From: DATFVJ01 sp963851085
GTDB lineage: Bacteria > Actinomycetota > Actinomycetes > Streptosporangiales > Streptosporangiaceae
Direction of reading: 5' to 3'
Assembly (NCBI GenBank): GCA_963851085.1
Contig: CAWKNX010000018.1
Location: 558,001-622,000, forward strand
Length of the DNA: 64,000 nt
Shown here: piece by piece, positions 8,420 through 17,304 of the stretch
Position numbering within the stretch: the stretch's first letter is position 1
How the letters are laid out: each line of letters begins with the position of its first letter
Program-made: the position numbers and the translations under genes
Notes under the pieces: generated by a model
What the model was told of the DNA's origin: nothing
What the model saw: the letters and a program-made list of their open reading frames with translations, nothing else
The model's database searches: none

Positions 8420-8962
8420 ATGGCAGTAGGCGGCGGCCGGCCGAACAGCCGCCAGGCGAATGTGCGGCGCTCGGAGCCGGCTTTGCTCGGCATCTACCTC
8501 AACGATCACCTGGCGGGTGCCACCGCGGGCGTGGAACTGGCCCAGCGCGCCGCCGCAGCCAGCCGCGACGCGCGGATAGGCGAGCCGCTCGAGCTGTTCG
8601 CGGCCGAGGCGGCCGAGGACCGCGCCGCGCTGCTCGACATGATGGAAACGCTCGGCGTGCGGGTCAGGTACTACAAGATCTACGCGGCGCGGCTGGGTGA
8701 GAAGGTGGGGCGGCTGAAGCTGAATGGGCATCTGACCGGCAGATCTCCGCTGAGCACGCTGGAGGAGGTGGAGGTGCTCCAGATGGGCGTGGCGGGCAAG
8801 ACGGCGGGCTGGCGCACCTTGCGCGGGCTCGCGGAACGAGACCGCCGCCTCGACCGCTGGCGGCTCGATCAGCTGATCGACGCGGCTGATCGTCAGTCAC
8901 ACATCCTGGAGGAGCTCAGGCTCCGCGCCGCGTCCGCGGTCTTCGTCATCGGCCCGCGGTAG
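8420..8962 (+). CDS. Conserved helical-bundle protein of unknown function
   Basis: This 180-residue protein is almost wholly helical. It begins a conserved core at LLGIYLNDHLAGATAGVELA (about residues 24-43), continues with acidic helices EPLELFAAEAAEDRAALLDMM, then YYKIYAARLGEKVGRLKLNGH and a C-terminal helix QSHILEELR. The pattern resembles a ferritin-like four-helix bundle, but a complete ExxH metal set is not evident. Similar proteins are common in actinomycetes without known role. The ATG at 8420 is preceded by GGGAGG. Confidence 0.7.
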   Translation: MAVGGGRPNSRQANVRRSEPALLGIYLNDHLAGATAGVELAQRAAAASRDARIGEPLELFAAEAAEDRAALLDMMETLGVRVRYYKIYAARLGEKVGRLKLNGHLTGRSPLSTLEEVEVLQMGVAGKTAGWRTLRGLAERDRRLDRWRLDQLIDAADRQSHILEELRLRAASAVFVIGPR

Positions 8963-9125
8963 CCCCCGGGGCCGTGGCCCGCGGATCGGCCGGCCGCGAC
9001 GTTGGATTCTCCCGAACGGCTGCCGTGGCGCGGACCACCCGCCTCCGCGGTGTCTGCCGCGGATCCTCGGGCCGTGCTCTCGTGGGCGCCCTTCCTGGGG
9101 GAAGCAGGCAGCCGGACCGGAACCG

Positions 9126-9269
9126 GTGGCACGGGACCCGTCCGCGTGCCCCGAGTGTGGCGTGCCGCGCCCGCATCCCGAGTTCGCCTGCTGCCCGCGC
9201 AAACCTGCCGTGGTGAGGACCGACGCGCAGCGGTGGAATCTGATCGCGCCGCTGCAGGAGGAGAACTGA
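9126..9269 (+). CDS. Possible 47-residue zinc-ribbon-like small protein
   Basis: A GTG at 9126 opens a 47-codon frame containing CPECGVPRPHPEFACCPR, four to five cysteines spaced like a treble-clef or ribbon knuckle. It ends at the TGA at 9267-9269. It sits in a 323-bp gap (8963-9285) with no other candidate. Codon bias fits coding, but no ribosome site stands out, and it may be the remnant of a longer gene. Confidence 0.3.
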   Translation: MARDPSACPECGVPRPHPEFACCPRKPAVVRTDAQRWNLIAPLQEEN

Positions 9270-9285
9270 CCGTCACCGTTCAAGT

Positions 9286-9577
9286 TCAGCGGCTCCGGTA
9301 GACGTCGGCGCGGCGATCAACGTTGAGCACTTTGACGACGCGGTGCTCCTCATCGCGGTACAGGATCCGATACCCGCGCACGCTGTGGGCGCTCCAGACG
9401 CCGGCTGGCTCGCGGTGGAGTTCACCGCCGAGCCTGCGGGGATTGGCGAGCAACGGTCCGGTGATGAAATTCGATGACGGCCGACGCGACCGACTGGGGC
9501 AATCCGGCGGATATCGCGCGGGCAGCCGGGGGAGCCACATCCAGGCTGTACGGCTCGCGAGGGGTGGAACGGGTCAC
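9286..9577 (-). pseudogene. RelE/ParE-family toxin, single-base frameshift
   Basis: Starting at GTG 9577, the frame reads SLDVAPPAARAISAGLPQSV and ASAVIEF. It then must shift by one base at GAATTTCATC (about 9466-9472) to continue ITGPLLANPRRLGGELHREP, YRILYRDEEHRVVKVLNV and DRRADVYR. This is the RelE core with its C-terminal Arg and Tyr residues. The total span of 292 bases is one more than a multiple of three, so one extra T explains the break. Its start overlaps the antitoxin stop in a GTGA. As read, the toxin is not made. Confidence 0.75.
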
Positions 9578-9768
9578 CTGCGCGGGCGGAGCGCGCGGAC
9601 GGCTTCCACGCCGTGCACCACACCGCCCCTGGCGATCGCCTCGTCGGCTTCAGCTAGCGCGGCGCGGGCGTCAGGGTCGGAGAGAATTTCGAGAGTTTCC
9701 CGGAGCGTTTCAAGGTCCTCGAGCAGGGACTCAGGCACGCACCAGCGTGCGCAGCCGCGCCAGCTCAT
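9574..9768 (-). CDS. Phd/YefM-type antitoxin, C-terminal part
   Basis: This 64-codon frame ends in the typical antitoxin tail (VPESLLEDLETLRETLEILS, DPDARAALAEADEAIARGGV), which binds the cognate RelE-type toxin encoded directly downstream with a 4-nt overlap. The DNA-binding N-terminal half of a Phd/YefM protein (about 45 residues) is missing. Instead the frame opens just inside a small coupled gene. The antitoxin may be truncated, consistent with a decaying module. Confidence 0.6.
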   Translation of the reverse strand: MSWRGCARWCVPESLLEDLETLRETLEILSDPDARAALAEADEAIARGGVVHGVEAVRALRPRR

Positions 9769-9907
9769 CAGCGCATACCCGGGACACCGCGGCCGGGTCT
9801 CGGCTCACGGACGCCTGCGCTGTCACCGCGTACTCGATGACACGGTCGATTTGGCCGGCGATGTGCTCAAGCTGCTGCAGCCGCAGGTCCCCGCTCCACC
9901 CGTTCAC
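9731..9907 (-). CDS. Small helical protein, 58 residues
   Basis: GTG at 9907 overlaps the stop of the preceding gene (GTGA, translational coupling). The product MNGWSGDLRLQQLEHIAGQI... is predicted as two or three helices ending LARLRTLVRA. I do not recognise the family. It ends within the start of the antitoxin frame, suggesting a joint where DNA has been lost or an unusually compact arrangement. Confidence 0.5.
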   Translation of the reverse strand: MNGWSGDLRLQQLEHIAGQIDRVIEYAVTAQASVSRDPAAVSRVCADELARLRTLVRA

Positions 9908-10176
9908 AGCCGCGTACCGAGGTGCGCGTACCCGTCCGCTGGGTACCCGGCCATCAGATCGTTCAGGATCCGGGCCGACATCTCCAGATCACGGTGGTCG
10001 TCGGTGGCGGCGCGGATCGCGGCGAGCACATGATCGGCCCGCGCGGAGCGCAGCCGGTAGTAGCGGGGCTGGTCATCGGTGGTGGCCGGGATGGGCAAGT
10101 CGATCGCTGCGGCGATCGCGCTGAGCAACTCAAAACAGGGACTCGGTTTCGTGGTGCCGTGCGTGGGATGATCCAT
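9904..10176 (-). CDS. Small conserved hypothetical protein, 90 residues
   Basis: The frame runs from ATG 10176 (MDHPTHGTTKPSP) with a central helical segment (YYRLRSARADHVLAAIRAAT, DDHRDLEMSARILNDLM). It is divergently arranged with the GntR-type gene at 10339 and couples to the 58-residue gene through a GTGA overlap. Family unknown; such pairs often travel with short GntR/wHTH proteins in actinomycetes. Confidence 0.55.
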   Translation of the reverse strand: MDHPTHGTTKPSPCFELLSAIAAAIDLPIPATTDDQPRYYRLRSARADHVLAAIRAATDDHRDLEMSARILNDLMAGYPADGYAHLGTRL

Positions 10177-10285
10177 CCGGGTTCGCCTCCTGGTAGGCGG
10201 ATCAAGGGCCCGGTCCGGCGTTCACGCGCTTGGCTGGGCCCGCTTTCGTTGCCGGTGCTACGTTACATCAGCAGCCTATGGTCTG

Positions 10286-10299
10286 CTATGGGCTCATAG
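10286..10299. promoter_or_regulatory. Operator-like inverted repeat CTATG-N4-CATAG
   Basis: The repeat lies between the divergent small gene (10176) and the GntR-type gene (10339). A further CTATGG occurs on each side (near 10276 and 10326). The placement fits an operator for the small GntR protein; this is inference. Confidence 0.4.
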
Positions 10300-10338
10300 T
10301 GTTGGCGTACGTCTGCGCAGGTCACCTATGGTGATCGT

Positions 10339-10590
10339 GTGGATCATGGAGGCATCGATCCAGACAGTCCCGTCCCGCCATACCGGCAGGTGGCGGCCAT
10401 TCTCCGCGGCCGGATCGAGTCAGGAGAGCTGCCGCCCGGCCGTCGGCTGCCGTCGATCGCTGATCTCGTGCAGACGTACGGCATCGCGAGGACGACAGCG
10501 GGGAAGGCGCTGCGCTTGCTGGTCGATGAGGGCCTGGCCGTGATATCGCCGGGGATGGGCACCTACGTGAAGGAACGCGGCAAGCGGTAA
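10339..10590 (+). CDS. Short GntR-family winged-helix DNA-binding protein
   Basis: At 83 residues the protein is just the GntR winged helix: YRQVAAILRGRIESGELPPG (residues about 15-34), RLPSIADLVQTYGIARTTAG and the wing GMGTYVKE. It has no effector-binding domain. The start GTG 10339 is preceded by ATGGTGATC without a strong ribosome site. Such stand-alone domains usually accompany small actinomycete gene clusters, here the divergent 90/58-residue pair. It probably regulates that pair and itself. Confidence 0.8.
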   Translation: MDHGGIDPDSPVPPYRQVAAILRGRIESGELPPGRRLPSIADLVQTYGIARTTAGKALRLLVDEGLAVISPGMGTYVKERGKR

Positions 10591-10826
10591 GCGGACCGTC
10601 ACCCTGTCGCTAGCACGTACTCGAATGCACGCGGTTCGGGGTGACAGCAATGGGCCATTGCTGCGGCTCCGTTGCAGGGACGTCGAGCAGCACGGCACGC
10701 ATTCCCGGGAAGCGGCCGCTGCCGAGCTTGACCGATGTGACTGCGCGTGCGCCAGGCCGGACCACCACGGGACCATGAGCCCCGCGGGTTGGCGGGCCTG
10801 GGGCGGCCGGGCGGAACGCGCGGCGG

Positions 10827-11609
10827 TCAGAGTCTGCGCACGGGCTCACTGGCCGGTTCGTGGCGCCCGGTGAGCAGGTCCTGAGCGCGGATTTTGGCCC
10901 GGATCACGGGCTGGCGCAAGCGCTCTTCCCTCGCCATGGCCTTGCTGAGCTTGCGTGGGCGCTCCAGGTACCGCCAGCGGGCCCACGGTGAGGTCGGCCG
11001 GGCGAGCCTGACGGCGCCGACGAGGAAGAGCGGCGGCACGAACAGGCCGAAGAGACCAGTCCAGATCTTGCCTTTGAGCAAGGTGATCGCGGCGAGCAGA
11101 AAGCCCGCGACGAGCGTCAGGGTGAGCGTCACCATGGCGCCGGCGGAGCCTGGCAGCCGGTGATAGTCGGCCACGCTCTCGACGCCGACCGGGCTGGCCC
11201 CGAGCAGAAGCAGTGCGGTGACGCCGGCGGCGACGAACACGGCGTCGATTGAGAGCCGTCCTTCGTTGGCCCAGTACACATCGCGCAGGTGCAGGATGAG
11301 CGCGAACTCGTCGAGCACGAGAGCGGTGCCCAGGCCGAAGAGGGCGGCGGGCCCTGACCGCCAGGCCAATGAATGGATGGGCGCGGCAAGCTCCGCGACA
11401 CCGCCCACGGCCATGAAGACGACGCCGAAGACCATGTGGTGGACGTGGACCAGCCCGGCGGTGAGATTTCCCGGCCACCACCGCACCTTGGCCCGGATGA
11501 GCCGCACGGACAGCCGGATGAAGCCGAAACCGAAGACGAACGCGACGAAGAAGCAGAACAACGGCAGCCGTCCAGTGTGCACGATTTGCGCTGAGAACCA
11601 ACCGGACAT
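10827..11609 (-). CDS. Integral membrane protein, about 260 residues
   Basis: From ATG 11609 (MSGWFSAQIVHTGRLPLFCF) the protein has about six membrane segments, then a basic cytoplasmic tail (RYLERPRKLSKAMAREERLR). Conserved His residues occur in LVHVHHMVFGVVFM, and an acidic pair in LDEFALILHLRD. The start is preceded by a G-rich ribosome site (GGTGGGGG). I do not recognise the function. The paired His and Asp/Glu residues inside membrane segments could bind metal. Confidence 0.7.
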   Translation of the reverse strand: MSGWFSAQIVHTGRLPLFCFFVAFVFGFGFIRLSVRLIRAKVRWWPGNLTAGLVHVHHMVFGVVFMAVGGVAELAAPIHSLAWRSGPAALFGLGTALVLDEFALILHLRDVYWANEGRLSIDAVFVAAGVTALLLLGASPVGVESVADYHRLPGSAGAMVTLTLTLVAGFLLAAITLLKGKIWTGLFGLFVPPLFLVGAVRLARPTSPWARWRYLERPRKLSKAMAREERLRQPVIRAKIRAQDLLTGRHEPASEPVRRL

Positions 11610-11912
11610 GAGCGCCCCCACCTGGCGGGCCGCGGTGACACGACAAATTGATAATAGGTTCCCCGCTGGCGGCCCGGTGGAGCGCGAGCAGACGGGGTGG
11701 GCCGGGCCGGGGCGGCGCTGGCCGAGGCGGGCGGGCGTTTGCAATGAGCGTCACCGAGCCGACGTTGCGGTCATAGATCATCTGAGCCGGGCGTTCTTGG
11801 GAGGCATCGCGCGGGGCGGCGTTTTGCCCGGAGGACTCGGGCTTAGACATGCGCGCGTGGTGGGACCTTCCAGCCAACGTAGGTATCGACGTTTCTGGAT
11901 AGCCTGGTCACC

Positions 11913-12932
11913 ATGCGCAGCACTGCCAGTGTCGCAGGCCCGGTCGACTTCGAGACTTACGGCAGCTATGGCGCGTACCGCCGCAGATCCGGAACGCCGG
12001 AGCCGCCGCCTGGCGACGGCGAGTTCCGGCGTGCGGGCTACCGGTTCCAGGGGCGTGTCACGGCCGACGGCTCGAGCGGTTTCCCTGCCGAGCGCGGCCG
12101 TTACCACCTCTACATCTCGTGGGCCTGCCCGTGGGCGCAGCGATCGGCCATTGTGCGCAGGCTGAAGAAACTCGACGGCGTCGTTTCACTGTCGGTCGTG
12201 GACCCGATCAGGGACGGGCGCGGCTGGGCCTTCCGCGAGGGCCGCGGGCACGGGCCTGACCCCGTCAGCGGCTTCGCGTTCCTTTCCGAGGCATACGAGG
12301 CGACCGAGCCCGGCTACGACGGCCATGTGTCCGTGCCGGTGCTGTGGGACCGGCAGACCGCCCAGATCGTGAGCAACAACTTCCCCGACATCACGATCGA
12401 CCTGGGCACACAGTTCGAGGCCTGGGCCGATGGCTCGGTGCGGCTTTACCCCGGGGAACTCCGCCCGCAGATCGACGCCCTCAACGAGATCGTGTACGAG
12501 GCCGTCAACAACGGCGTCTACCGGGCCGGGTTCGCCACCACCCAGGAGGCGTACGAGCAGGCGGTTTACGCGCTCTTTGGCACCCTCGACGACCTGGAGC
12601 GGCGGCTCGGCGGCAGCCGGTTCCTCTTCGGCGATGCGATCACCGAGGCCGACATCCGCCTCTGGGTCACCCTCGCCAGGTTCGACGCGGTCTATGTCAC
12701 CCATTTCAAGACGAACGTGCGGCGCCTGGTGGACTACCCCAACCTGTGGGCGTACGCCCGTGACCTGTATCAGCACCCGGCATTCAGGGAAACGACCGAC
12801 TTCGACCACATCAAGCGCCACTACTACCTCACGCACCCGCAGCTGAATCCCGCGCGTATCGTCCCGGTCGGCCCGGTGCTCGACTGGGACGCCCCGCACG
12901 GCCGCGGCGGCCACGCCCCCACCTGGGGATGA
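11913..12932 (+). CDS. Glutathionyl-hydroquinone-reductase-like (GST omega/Xi) enzyme
   Basis: The 339-residue protein is full length for the family that reductively cleaves glutathionyl- (here perhaps mycothiyl-) hydroquinones. The catalytic Cys lies in YISWACPWAQR (Cys72). SVPVLWDRQTAQIVSNNFPD gives the cis-Pro/thiol-binding region of the thioredoxin-like domain. The C-terminal helical GST domain (about 190-310) contains FGDAITEADIRLWVTLARFD, the N-capping box. Actinomycetes lack glutathione, so the physiological thiol is uncertain. Monocistronic by spacing. Confidence 0.85.
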   Translation: MRSTASVAGPVDFETYGSYGAYRRRSGTPEPPPGDGEFRRAGYRFQGRVTADGSSGFPAERGRYHLYISWACPWAQRSAIVRRLKKLDGVVSLSVVDPIRDGRGWAFREGRGHGPDPVSGFAFLSEAYEATEPGYDGHVSVPVLWDRQTAQIVSNNFPDITIDLGTQFEAWADGSVRLYPGELRPQIDALNEIVYEAVNNGVYRAGFATTQEAYEQAVYALFGTLDDLERRLGGSRFLFGDAITEADIRLWVTLARFDAVYVTHFKTNVRRLVDYPNLWAYARDLYQHPAFRETTDFDHIKRHYYLTHPQLNPARIVPVGPVLDWDAPHGRGGHAPTWG

Positions 12933-13089
12933 CGCGCAGGCGCGGACTGGCCGGCGATGCGATCGCCCGCCGTGCGTGGCTGCCGCGGCGCTGGCCAGAA
13001 CTCTTACTATGTCTGCATGCGGTGGTCTGGTACTGACCTCGATCATCCCTTGGCGGTCCCGTGCCGGTGACAACGCCGCAGGGCTCGCC

Positions 13090-14746
13090 GCGCGCAGGCG
13101 ATCGTCACCGTCGACGACGACCCTGGGGTGTCGCGCGCGGTCGCCCGCGATCTGCGGCGGCGCTACGGCGAGAGCTACCGGATCGTGCGCGCCGAATCCG
13201 GCGCACGCGGCCCTGGACGCGCTGCGGCAGATGAAGCTGCGCGGCGACCAGGTCGCGATCATCCTGGCCGACTACCGGATGCCGCAGATGAGCGGCATCG
13301 AATTCCTCGAACAGGCCATGGACCTGTACCCGGCGGCGCGGCGGGTGCTGCTCACCGCGTACGCGGACACGAACGCCGCGATCGACGCGATCAACGTCGT
13401 CGATCTCGACCACTATCTGCTCAAGCCGTGGGACCCGCCGGAGGAGAAGCTCTACCCGGTCGTCGACGCCCTGCTCGAGGCGTGGCGTGGAATCGGATCA
13501 CCGGCCTGTTCCGGAGACCAAGGTGGTCGGGCATCGCTGGTCGGCGCGCTCGTCGGAGGTCCGCGAGTTCCTCGCCCGCAATCAGGTGCCCTACCGCTGG
13601 TACATGTCCGACGAGCCCGAGGGTGAACGGCTGCTCGCGGCGGCGGGCGCCGATGGGCTCGCGTTGCCAGTCGTGATCACGCCGGACGGCGAGTCGCTGG
13701 TGGAACCGACCGACGCCGAGCTTGCCGCCCGGGTCGGGCTCACCACGACGCCGTCGGCCGACTTCTACGACCTCGTCGTCATCGGCGCGGGCCCGGCCGG
13801 TCTCGGCGCGGCGGTCTACGGCGCGTCCGAAGGGCTGCGCACGGTGCTCGTCGAGCGCACGGCGGCTGGCGGCCAGGCCGGCCAGAGCTCGCGGATCGAG
13901 AACTACCTGGGCTTTCCCGACGGCGTGTCCGGGGCGCAGCTCACCGATCGGGCGCGGCGGCAGGCCGCCAAGTTCGGTGCCGAGATGCTGACCACCCGCG
14001 ACGTCGTCGGCCTCGAGTGAACGGTTCGGCCCGCACCGTCCGGTTCGCCGACGGCGACAGCATCGACGCGCACACCGTGATCCTCGCCACCGGCGTCTCC
14101 TACCGCCAGCTCAGCGCACCCGGCCTGACCGAGCTGACCGGGCGCGGTATCTTCTACGGATCCTCGCTGACCGAGTCGTCGGCCTGCGCCGGTCAGGACG
14201 TGTACGTCGTCGGCGGCGCGAACTCGGCCGGGCAGGCGGCCGTCTACCTGTCGCGCGGCGCCAACTCGGTGACGATCCTGGTCCGTGGCCCGTCGCTCGA
14301 AGCGTCGATGTCGTACTACCTCGTGCAGCAGATCGCGAAGATCCCCGCCATCTCGGTCCGTACCTGCACCGAGGTCGCCGCGGCGCAGGGCATCGGATCA
14401 TCTGAAGAGCCTGACACTGCGCGACAGCAGAACAGGTGCGACGCAGACCGTCGATGCGCAGTGGCTGTTCATCTTCATCGGCGCCGCGCCGCTCACGGAC
14501 TGGCTGGACGGCGTCGTGGTCCGGGACAGCCGCGGCTTCGTGGTCGCCGGCCCCGACCTGTCCGTCGATGGCCAGCGGCCGCGCGGCTGGACGCTCGACC
14601 GGGCGCCGTACCACCTGGAGACGAGCGTCCCCGGCGTGTTCGTGGCCGGTGATGCGCGGGCGGAGTCGGCCAAACGGGTCGCCTCCGCGGTCGGGGAGGG
14701 TGCCATGGCCGTGATGCTCGTGCACAGGTACCTGGAGAAGCTATGA
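13090..14746 (+). pseudogene. Response-regulator/thioredoxin-reductase fusion, several frameshifts
   Basis: All parts of an about 550-residue fused regulator/FAD oxidoreductase are present in three alternating frames. The receiver reads VTVDDDPGVSRAVARDLRRR, then ILADYRMPQMSGIEFLEQA and LTAYADTNAAIDAINVVDLD. The reductase reads VVIGAGPAGLGAAVYGASEG, GGANSAGQAAVYLSRG and ETSVPGVFVAGDARAESAKR. Frame changes are needed near 13205, 13485, 14012 (GAGTGAAC lacks one G) and 14390; the start codon is also out of frame. The redox CxxC of normal TrxR is absent, as in this fused subfamily. The next gene starts in an ATGA overlap. The order suggests two-component-style redox signalling. Confidence 0.75.
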
Positions 14747-16185
14747 CCGGACAGGCAGGCCCGCTCCCGTGCAGCGCCGACGAGCTGCGCACGCTGTTCC
14801 TGTTCGAGAAGCTGAGCGACGATCAGCTCGCGTGGCTGTGCCGCGACGGGCATGTGGAGCGCATCGAGCCTGGGCCGGTGTACCGCGAGGGTGATCCCGC
14901 CGCCTGCTTCTACGTGCTCCTCGATGGCACGATGGTGCTGTCACGCCGGGTCGGCGTGGACGACGTCGAGGTCACGCGCACATCCAGCGCCGGTGTGTAC
15001 GCCGGAGCCTTCCAGGCCTACATGGGTGACCGGGTACCGCAGGTCTACAACAACTCGCTTCGGGTGACCGCGCCTTCGCGGTTCTTCGTGCTCGACGCCA
15101 CGGTGTACGCGCAGATGATGCGCGAATGGTTCCCGATGGCGGTGCACCTGCTCGAGGGCGCGTTCTTCGGTTCCCAGAGCACGCAGCAGGCCATCGGCCA
15201 GCGCGAACGGCTGCTCGCGCTCGGCACGCTTTCGGCCGGCCTCACCCACGAGCTGAACAACCCGGCCGCCGCCGCGGTGCGTGCCACGTCCGCGCTGCGC
15301 GAGCGGGTGGCCGGAATGCGGCACAAGCTCGGGATGATCGCGGCCGGGCCGTACAACCGCGCCACCCTGGAGACGCTGATCCGGCTGCAGGAAGACGCCG
15401 TGGAGCACGTATCGAAGGCCCACCCGCTGGGCCCGATGGAGGCATCCGATCGTGAGGATGCCGTCGCGGGCTGGCTCGACGACCACGGCATCGCGGGCGC
15501 GTGGGATCTGGCGCCGACGTTCGTGCAGGCCGGTCTCGAGGCCGCCTGGCTCGACAAGGTCGCGGCGACCGTCTGCGACGCGGCGCTCGAGGGCGCGCTG
15601 CGGTGGCTGAACTACACCGTCGAGACCGAACAGCTCATGAACGAGATCGAGGACTCCACCGGCCGGATCTCGACCCTGGTCGCCGCGGCGAAGCAGTACT
15701 CGCAGATGGACCGTGCGCCGTACCAGGTGGTCGACGTGCACGACCTGCTCGACAGCACGCTGCTGACGCTGGGCGGCAAGATCGGCCACGGCATCACTGT
15801 GGTGAAGGACTACGACCGCGGGGTGCCAGCGATCCCCGCTTACGCGGCCGAGCTCAATCAGGTCTGGACGAACCTGATCGACAACGCGGTGGCGGCCATG
15901 GCAGGCAACGGCACGCTGACCGTGCGCACCGCGCTTGACCGCGACAGGGTCCTGGTCGAGATCGGCGACACCGGTCCCGGCGTGGCGGAGGACATCCGGG
16001 AGCGGATCTTCGAGCCGTTCTTCACCACCAAGCCGGTCGGCGAGGGCACCGGGCTCGGCCTCGACATCTCCTGGCGCATCGTCGTGAACAAGCACCATGG
16101 CGACCTGCGGGTGGAGTCGGTACCCGGCGACACGCGCTTTCGTGTGTGGCTTCCGCTCACTGCTCAGGAAACGCAGGATGGCTGA
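14743..16185 (+). CDS. Sensor histidine kinase with N-terminal cyclic-nucleotide-binding domain
   Basis: The 480-residue protein begins with a cNMP-binding/Crp-like domain (about residues 15-130, VYREGDPAACFYVLLDGTMV). It then has an H-box ALGTLSAGLTHELNNPAAAA (phosphorylatable His near 170) and a C-terminal HATPase: NLIDNAVAAMAGNG (N box), EIGDTGPGV (G1) and GEGTGLGLDISWRIV (G2). No membrane segment is seen, so sensing is cytoplasmic. Its start overlaps the stop of the regulator/reductase fusion (ATGA), and the UBP zinc-finger gene follows. The three likely form one redox-responsive relay. Confidence 0.9.
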   Translation: MTGQAGPLPCSADELRTLFLFEKLSDDQLAWLCRDGHVERIEPGPVYREGDPAACFYVLLDGTMVLSRRVGVDDVEVTRTSSAGVYAGAFQAYMGDRVPQVYNNSLRVTAPSRFFVLDATVYAQMMREWFPMAVHLLEGAFFGSQSTQQAIGQRERLLALGTLSAGLTHELNNPAAAAVRATSALRERVAGMRHKLGMIAAGPYNRATLETLIRLQEDAVEHVSKAHPLGPMEASDREDAVAGWLDDHGIAGAWDLAPTFVQAGLEAAWLDKVAATVCDAALEGALRWLNYTVETEQLMNEIEDSTGRISTLVAAAKQYSQMDRAPYQVVDVHDLLDSTLLTLGGKIGHGITVVKDYDRGVPAIPAYAAELNQVWTNLIDNAVAAMAGNGTLTVRTALDRDRVLVEIGDTGPGVAEDIRERIFEPFFTTKPVGEGTGLGLDISWRIVVNKHHGDLRVESVPGDTRFRVWLPLTAQETQDG

Positions 16186-16302
16186 CCGCAGCGGTGCTGG
16201 TGCGTCGCGCCCGCGCAGCCGTTACGGAGAATGATCCGCAGCGGCTGCGGCAGGCTCACGTCCGCGGTGGGTGCGTCCGATCGCTAGTCGAAGGAGACCC
16301 GA

Positions 16303-16650
16303 ATGACGACCGTGCCAGGGATCGATCCGACCGTCCCGCCGACCGGTACCGGCTGCGCCGAGTGCGACGCCGCGGGCGGGTGGTGGCTGCATCTGCGCCG
16401 ATGCGCCCAGTGCGGGCACATCGGCTGCTGCGATACCTCGCCCGCACAGCACGCCAGCGCGCACGCCGCGGCAGCCGCCCACCCGATCATCCGGAGTTTC
16501 GAGCCCGGCGAGTCCTGGTTCTGGAGTTTCGCGGCGGAAGAGTTCTACGATGGCCCGCCGCTTGCCGCACCAGAGCATCACCCGCTCGACCAGCCGGTGC
16601 CCGGCCCGGCCGGCCGCGTGCCACCCGATTGGCGCAATCACCTGCACTGA
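16303..16650 (+). CDS. UBP-type zinc finger protein
   Basis: This 115-residue protein has the ZnF-UBP metal pattern: CAECDAAGGWWLHLRRCAQC then GHIGCCDTSPAQHASAHAAA, supplying Cys and His for zinc. In bacteria such domains recur beside the cNMP-domain kinase and the TrxR-like fusion, as here. They may bind a C-terminal carboxylate or act as a partner module. The start ATG follows GAAGGAGA (16288-16295). The last 40 residues are Pro-rich. Confidence 0.85.
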   Translation: MTTVPGIDPTVPPTGTGCAECDAAGGWWLHLRRCAQCGHIGCCDTSPAQHASAHAAAAAHPIIRSFEPGESWFWSFAAEEFYDGPPLAAPEHHPLDQPVPGPAGRVPPDWRNHLH

Positions 16651-17061
16651 CGTCCACCGACCAGCACTGACCTGCGGCGACCGCACCGGACGCGCACCGG
16701 ACGGGCACCGGACGGCGCTGCCGAACCGGCGTGAACTGGCCCGCGCCAGCGCGCACTGACGCCCGCGAACCCAGCCGCGTTCGCCCCCGACTTCGACCGG
16801 ATAATCGTGAGCAGCGCACCCAGTTAGTGGTCTGGCGCGCCACCGTGCGGGAGCACGGGTGGCGCACTGCGGGTCTGACCGTTTTGTGCCCGCCAGGGTC
16901 TGGGTAGAGGAGAGCAAAGGCGTCTGCCGCCGCACCGGCCGGCGAGCAGTCTTTGCCAGCGCCGGAGAAGCGTGAACGAGCGCGGTCCGGCCCGCGAAGT
17001 CTGTGCCTGGCCATGGCCAATAGGCAGAGCGCTGGCTTACACTTCGCCCGGAGGTGGTGCC
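16651..17061. other. Intergenic region with hairpin
   Basis: There is no supported gene here. A stem with arms GCGCCACC(C)GTGC lies at 16837-16865 and can terminate the upstream three-gene operon, although no T-run follows. A ribosome site for the next gene (GGAGGTGG) lies at 17050-17057. Confidence 0.5.
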
Positions 17062-17304
17062 ATGGACGAAATCGCCAGTCGGTTCCTCGATCTGATCCAC
17101 AGCCTTGAGGAAGTCACCGACACCATCACAGCAGAGCAGGCCCACACCCAGTTCGACGAGACCACCCTCCAGGTGTTCTGGAAACAGTGGCCGCATGTGT
17201 CCGCATGGGCCGGGTCGCTGTGGCGGATGCTGTCTGAGGAACTGGCCGGTCCGGCATCTCCGCACCTGGACCCGGAACTCGATGAGGTCGGGGAGAGTGG
17301 CTGA
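17062..17304 (+). CDS. Small acidic helical protein, 80 residues
   Basis: ATG 17062 lies 5 bases after GGAGGTGG. The product MDEIASRFLDLIHSLEEVTD is acidic and helical with a Trp-rich middle (FWKQWPHVSAWAGSLWRML). I do not recognise it. Its stop overlaps the likely GTG start of the CBS protein, so the two are probably co-translated. Confidence 0.55.
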   Translation: MDEIASRFLDLIHSLEEVTDTITAEQAHTQFDETTLQVFWKQWPHVSAWAGSLWRMLSEELAGPASPHLDPELDEVGESG

